Notes under the pieces: model-generated
What the model was told of the DNA's origin: nothing
Database searches by the model: none
Seen by the model: the letters and a program-made list of their open reading frames with translations, nothing else
Source of the DNA: Deltaproteobacteria bacterium
GTDB taxonomy: Bacteria; Desulfobacterota; Binatia; DP-6
DNA length: 8,504 bases
Assembly (NCBI GenBank): GCA_005879205.1
Contig: VBLD01000217.1
Location: forward strand, 1-8,504
Reading direction: 5' to 3'
Part shown: positions 7,243 to 8,504 of the stretch, piece after piece
Layout: the number at the start of each line of letters is the position of its first letter
How positions within the stretch are numbered: the stretch's first letter is position 1
Program-made: the position numbers and the translations under genes

Positions 7243-7270
7243 TTGACGGGCTCGGCGCGGCGTCGATAGA
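7243..7270 (+). promoter_or_regulatory. Candidate promoter of the luciferase-like monooxygenase gene
   Basis: TTGACG (7243-7248), 16 bases, then GATAGA (7265-7270). This is the same box spelling and spacing as the promoter proposed for the TetR operon (TTGACC, 16 bases, GATAGT). Transcription would begin at about 7277, only a few bases before the ATG at 7281, so the message would have almost no leader; no Shine-Dalgarno is visible there, in agreement. Confidence 0.4.
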
Positions 7271-7280
7271 ACCCGCAGCG

Positions 7281-8252
7281 ATGCCCGCCATGGTCGGCCT
7301 CCGCTTCGATCTGCGCGTCCCGCCTTTCGCGCGCACCACGCATGCCGCCCAGTACGCGGCCTGCCTCGACATGTGCGAGTGGGCCGACGCGGCGGGCTTC
7401 GACGTGGTCGCAATCTCGGAGCACCACGGCGTCGAGGACGGCTACATGTCGTCGCCGGTGACGCTGGCGGCGGCGATCGCGGCGCGCACGCGGCGGCTCG
7501 CGATCAGCGTCGCCGCCGTCCTCGTCCCGCTCCACGATCCGATCCGGCTCGCCGAGCAGCTCGCGACCGCGGCGCTGGTCGCCGACGGGCGGTTGAGCTT
7601 CGTCGCCGGCATGGGCTACCGCCACGAGGAGTTCGAGATGGCGGGCGTCGAGCGTGCGGCGCGCGGACGGCTGTTCGACGAGTACGTGGGCGTGCTCCGG
7701 CAGGCGTGGACGGGCGAGCCGTTCACGTGGCGCGGCCGTGGCGTGCGGGTGACGCCGGCGCCGGCGTCGCCGCCGCCCGTGCTGGTCGGCGGCTCGACGC
7801 CGAAGGCGGCGCGCCGGGCCGCGCGCCTCCGATGCGGCTTCTTCCCGGCCGTCGGCGATCCCGAGCTGGCCCGGATCTACAACGAGGCCTGCGCGGCGGA
7901 GGGGTTCGACGGCGGCTTCGTCGTCCTCCCGGGCGGCCCCGGCTTCGTGCACGTGACCCGCGATCCGGCGAGCGACTGGAAGCGTATCGCGCCGCACGCG
8001 CTCTACGACGCCAGGACCTACGACGAGTGGCAGACGCCGGGGCAGCGCTCTGCCGTGCACGTGGCCGCCACGACGGAGGAGGAGGTGCGGCGGAGCGGCG
8101 TCTATCGCGTCGTCACGCCCGAGGAGTGCGTCGAGATCGCCGAGCAACACGGGCGGGTCCTGCTCCATCCCCTCATGGGCGGCATCGAGCCGGAGCTCGG
8201 GTGGGCGAGCCTTCGTCTCTTCGCCGACGAGGTGCTGCCGCGCATTCGATGA
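7281..8252 (+). CDS. LLM-class (luciferase-like) flavin- or F420-dependent oxidoreductase
   Basis: A 323-residue TIM-barrel oxidoreductase of the bacterial luciferase-like family, which uses reduced FMN or coenzyme F420. Family signatures are AISEHHG (44-50), DPIRLAEQLATAALVADGR (86-104), the strand FVAGMGYRHEEFEMAGV (107-123) and PPPVLVGGSTPKAARRAA (164-181). The substrate, and whether it is a monooxygenase or an F420 dehydrogenase, cannot be decided by eye. Start ATG 7281 is used; ATG 7290 in the same frame fits the family equally well (MVGLRFDLRV). Frame far upstream is antisense to the SDR gene and is not coding. It has its own promoter candidate next to a direct repeat, and its stop lies one base from the end of the convergent rhodanese gene, leaving no room for a terminator between them. 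Confidence 0.92.
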   Translation: MPAMVGLRFDLRVPPFARTTHAAQYAACLDMCEWADAAGFDVVAISEHHGVEDGYMSSPVTLAAAIAARTRRLAISVAAVLVPLHDPIRLAEQLATAALVADGRLSFVAGMGYRHEEFEMAGVERAARGRLFDEYVGVLRQAWTGEPFTWRGRGVRVTPAPASPPPVLVGGSTPKAARRAARLRCGFFPAVGDPELARIYNEACAAEGFDGGFVVLPGGPGFVHVTRDPASDWKRIAPHALYDARTYDEWQTPGQRSAVHVAATTEEEVRRSGVYRVVTPEECVEIAEQHGRVLLHPLMGGIEPELGWASLRLFADEVLPRIR

Positions 8253-8253
8253 T

Positions 8254-8504
8254 CTAGGGCTTGCTGACCGGATTTCCGGCCGCTTTCCAGCCCTTCAGAC
8301 CATCCACCATCACGCTCACGTCCGTGTAGCCGGCCTCGACCGCCCGACGGGCGGCCTTGTGCGACGCCATTCAATGCGGGTCGGCGCAGTAAAAGACGAG
8401 CGGGGCGTCCTTCCCCGGGGGAAGCTCCTCGGCGGCCTCGTACTTGCTGTAGCTCGACAGCAGGGTGGCGCCGGGGATGGTCCCCTCGCGGGTCCTGAAG
8501 TCGG
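8254..8504 (-). CDS. Rhodanese-domain protein with in-frame UGA, candidate selenoprotein (5' end outside window)
   Basis: The - strand frame enters from beyond 8504, reads 43 residues (including EGTIPGATLLSSYSKYEAAE and APLVFYCADPH), meets UGA at 8373-8371, and continues MASHKAARRAVEAGY, TDVSVMVDGLKGWKAAGNPV to TAG at 8254-8256. Both halves are one rhodanese fold: IPGA strand, active-site loop opening with FYC, then the ASH-x-AA helix and GW-x-AG end. In relatives I remember, this loop reads YC-x4-C-x-ASH, so UGA replaces the second Cys and would give CADPHU with selenocysteine. The sulfurtransferase or redox substrate is unknown. A SECIS-like hairpin lies just downstream of the UGA. The alternative is a nonsense mutation or base error; the ATG directly after the UGA could also allow restart, but that would split a domain. 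Rhodanese identity is firm, Sec decoding is likely but unproven. Confidence 0.75.
8338..8356 (-). promoter_or_regulatory. Candidate bacterial SECIS element
   Basis: On the - strand GGCCGCCC (8356-8349) pairs with GGGCGGUC (8345-8338), giving 8 pairs with one G-U, around the loop GUC (8348-8346). The apical loop starts 22 nt after the UGA and its first base is G. These features agree with the published bacterial SECIS pattern as I remember it (loop roughly 16-37 nt from the UGA, G within the first two loop bases). GC-rich coding DNA forms hairpins easily by chance, so this is supportive, not decisive. Confidence 0.5.

Noticed and set aside
8268..8279. CCGGA-TT-TCCGG palindrome as terminator between the convergent genes
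   Set aside because: It lies inside the rhodanese coding frame, has a short stem and no T run on either strand.

Overview
This is a very GC-rich window with densely packed genes. It looks like a free-living, metabolically versatile bacterium. The mix of a Rieske oxygenase, short-chain dehydrogenases (SDRs), a luciferase-like monooxygenase and a secreted protein with a Thr/Ser-repeat linker fits the deltaproteobacterium-like or Candidatus Binatia type of soil genome; an actinobacterium is the main alternative. This placement is inferred from gene content and style only; no rRNA or marker gene is present.

Layout. (1) 1-82, + strand: the last codons of an SH3-like-domain protein. (2) 197-2852, + strand: a probable operon of a TetR-family regulator, a Rieske non-heme iron oxygenase alpha subunit and an SDR dehydrogenase. 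A promoter and an inverted-repeat operator candidate lie just upstream of the regulator. A tiny leader ORF with an ideal Shine-Dalgarno sequence sits between the oxygenase and SDR genes. (3) 2853-3239: no intact gene. It holds hairpins and, on the - strand, the C-terminal remnant of a CocE/NonD-type hydrolase. (4) 3240-4874, - strand: a secreted protein built from a DNRLRE domain, a Ser/Thr linker and a right-handed beta-helix, with two adjacent perfect palindromes in its upstream region. (5) 5047-7160, - strand: an SDR and a GT39-like membrane glycosyltransferase joined by a GTGA stop/start overlap. (6) 7161-7280: a divergent control region with a perfect 13-bp tandem direct repeat. (7) 7281-8252, + strand: a luciferase-like monooxygenase. 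(8) 8254-8504, - strand, running off the window: a rhodanese-domain protein interrupted in frame by one UGA.

The most interesting item is the rhodanese gene. The UGA falls where I expect the second cysteine of a C-x4-C motif, and good rhodanese sequence continues on both sides. The apical loop of an 8-bp stem begins 22 nt after the UGA, and its first nucleotide is G. This is the geometry expected of a bacterial SECIS element, so the gene is a candidate selenoprotein that routine annotation would split or truncate. A nonsense mutation remains possible.

Functionally, the TetR/Rieske/SDR operon looks like an inducible oxidation module: oxygenation or demethylation followed by NAD-dependent dehydrogenation. 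Its substrate cannot be read from the sequence, and no ferredoxin reductase partner is present in the window. The SDR/GT39 pair and the beta-helix protein point to envelope or extracellular functions, but no link between them and the oxidation module is visible.
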